NCBI GenBank assembly: GCA_963922205.1
Contig: CAWUHX010000029.1
Coordinates: forward strand, 1 to 64,000
Length of the DNA stretch: 64,000 nt
Direction: 5' to 3'
From: Romanomermis culicivorax
Lineage: Eukaryota > Nematoda > Enoplea > Mermithida > Mermithidae
Numbering within the stretch: position 1 is the first letter of the stretch; each line of letters starts with the position of its first letter. The translations under genes and the position numbers were made by a program. Below the pieces are notes generated by a model. That model was given only the letters and a program-made list of their open reading frames with translations, had not been told where the DNA came from and searched no databases. Positions 63,230-64,000 of the stretch are shown piece after piece.

Positions 63230-63615
63230 TACGTGCACAGCATAGAAATTCTGCTGAAGGTCAGCCAGGACAGAGGGTGGAAAACATTTTTTTCCCGTTC
63301 TTGATAGCGGAAAAAATCTTAGATAGGTCTTCTAGCATCCAAACAGCATATTCTTCATTTTATAGTAGTCAGATATGTGAAGCTATTTGCCTAGACTGCA
63401 CTTTTTAAGGTTTAATGTTACTCCTTTGGACTTCAAGTATGCTTTGTTCAGAAAAATTGTTGAACTACTGCATCATTCTCATTTTTATGACAACTTTATC
63501 GTCCCTCTTGCTCATTTTCCTTCGTCATCTCGATCATTGCTGGGGTGGTCAAGTCTGCTGAGGGTCAGCAAGAATCTGCTAGAGGTAAAAACCCCCCAAC
63601 CCCCCACGTGAATGT
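63230..63615 (+). repeat. Dispersed ~360-bp repeat, copy 2
   Basis: It is the same sequence as 60095-60445 (GTGCACAGCATAGAAATTCT GCTG, TTGTTGAACTACTGCATCAT, AAAAACCCCCCAACC) and similarly ends in a C tract. Confidence 0.8.
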
Positions 63616-63837
63616 ATAATAGGGACCCTCCAACTTTTGGTCGGAAAGGCACTGAAAAATGTCAATTTTCTCGGCGTTTCGAGTCATGAATCTTTTGAAC
63701 AAAAATTACTGTCTTTCGGACTGTTTTTGGGACTTTTTTGCTGGAAAATCGAATTTGTTTCCTTCTAGGACCCCCTTAAATCTTGGGGTATCGATGACCC
63801 CCAGACATTAGTGCTCCGTTACGTGTATGAATTACAC

Positions 63838-63932
63838 CAACGGTCAAAAAAGTAATGCTCCTCCGCCGGTTGGCTATTAAGTTCATCTTCATCGGATCCT
63901 CGGCGATCTCATCCAACTCGCCATGATGCTGG
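63838..63932 (-). CDS. Internal exon of an unidentified gene (or 5' DNMT3 exon)
   Basis: After a TTCCTTGCAG acceptor, a frame reads QHHGELDEIAEDPMKMNLI and ANRRRSITFLTV to a GTTG|GTGTAA donor. It has 95 nt, entering with one base and leaving with one base. Composition is clearly exon-like. If it spliced to the AG at about 61310 (GGTAG|GACAG), the frame would run into DNMT3 exon 1, but that acceptor lacks a pyrimidine tract. Otherwise it belongs to a separate gene starting beyond the window. Confidence 0.5.
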
Positions 63933-64000
63933 CTGCAAGGAAATAGTGGACAGTGGGATGAGAACGTCTATTTTGGAGATTGGGAGCGTTTTTGACCATA

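Overview
The window is AT-rich animal DNA with spliced genes. Introns are either very short (about 50-90 bp) or several kb long and full of mobile elements. 3' splice sites mostly read (T)TTTCAG or TTTTAG. A likely source is a nematode-type invertebrate. An intact de novo DNA methyltransferase (DNMT3) would suggest a basal (Dorylaimia-type, for example mermithid) nematode rather than a Caenorhabditis relative. The genus is inference only.

Layout. 1-8.5 kb: one large repeat structure, with inverted arms (1-570 and about 5.9-8.5 kb) around a 1.6-kb tandem array. 8.5-10.4 kb: minisatellites. 10.98-11.58 kb (-): a two-exon gene for a 100-aa secreted protein. 13.4-28.46 kb (-): a complete alpha-tubulin gene, 8 exons and 451 aa, including an exon that codes only for the initiator Met. 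30.6-43.2 kb (+): a 163-aa Lys-rich single-pass membrane protein whose 12-kb intron holds a giant inverted repeat with nested DNA transposons and a LINE fragment. 45.1-51.56 kb (-): a SLC35B4-type nucleotide-sugar transporter, with one internal segment not found. 53.27-61.32 kb (-): a complete 19-exon DNMT3 gene, 688 aa with PWWP, ADD and catalytic domains. 63.84-63.93 kb (-): one exon of unknown affiliation.

The four identifiable genes are unrelated in function (cytoskeleton, unknown membrane protein, nucleotide-sugar transport, DNA methylation). Alpha-tubulin and the membrane-protein gene are divergent, the membrane-protein and SLC35B4 genes are convergent, and SLC35B4 lies downstream of DNMT3 on the same strand.

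All exon models were built by hand from homology, splice signals and phase continuity. The alpha-tubulin and DNMT3 models keep phase across every junction. Repeats dominate: a TA-flanked MITE (called MITE-1 here) in seven copies, a second MITE family (MITE-2), hAT-like elements with 8-bp target duplications, and fold-back structures. No CRISPR, operon or bacterial-type feature is present.
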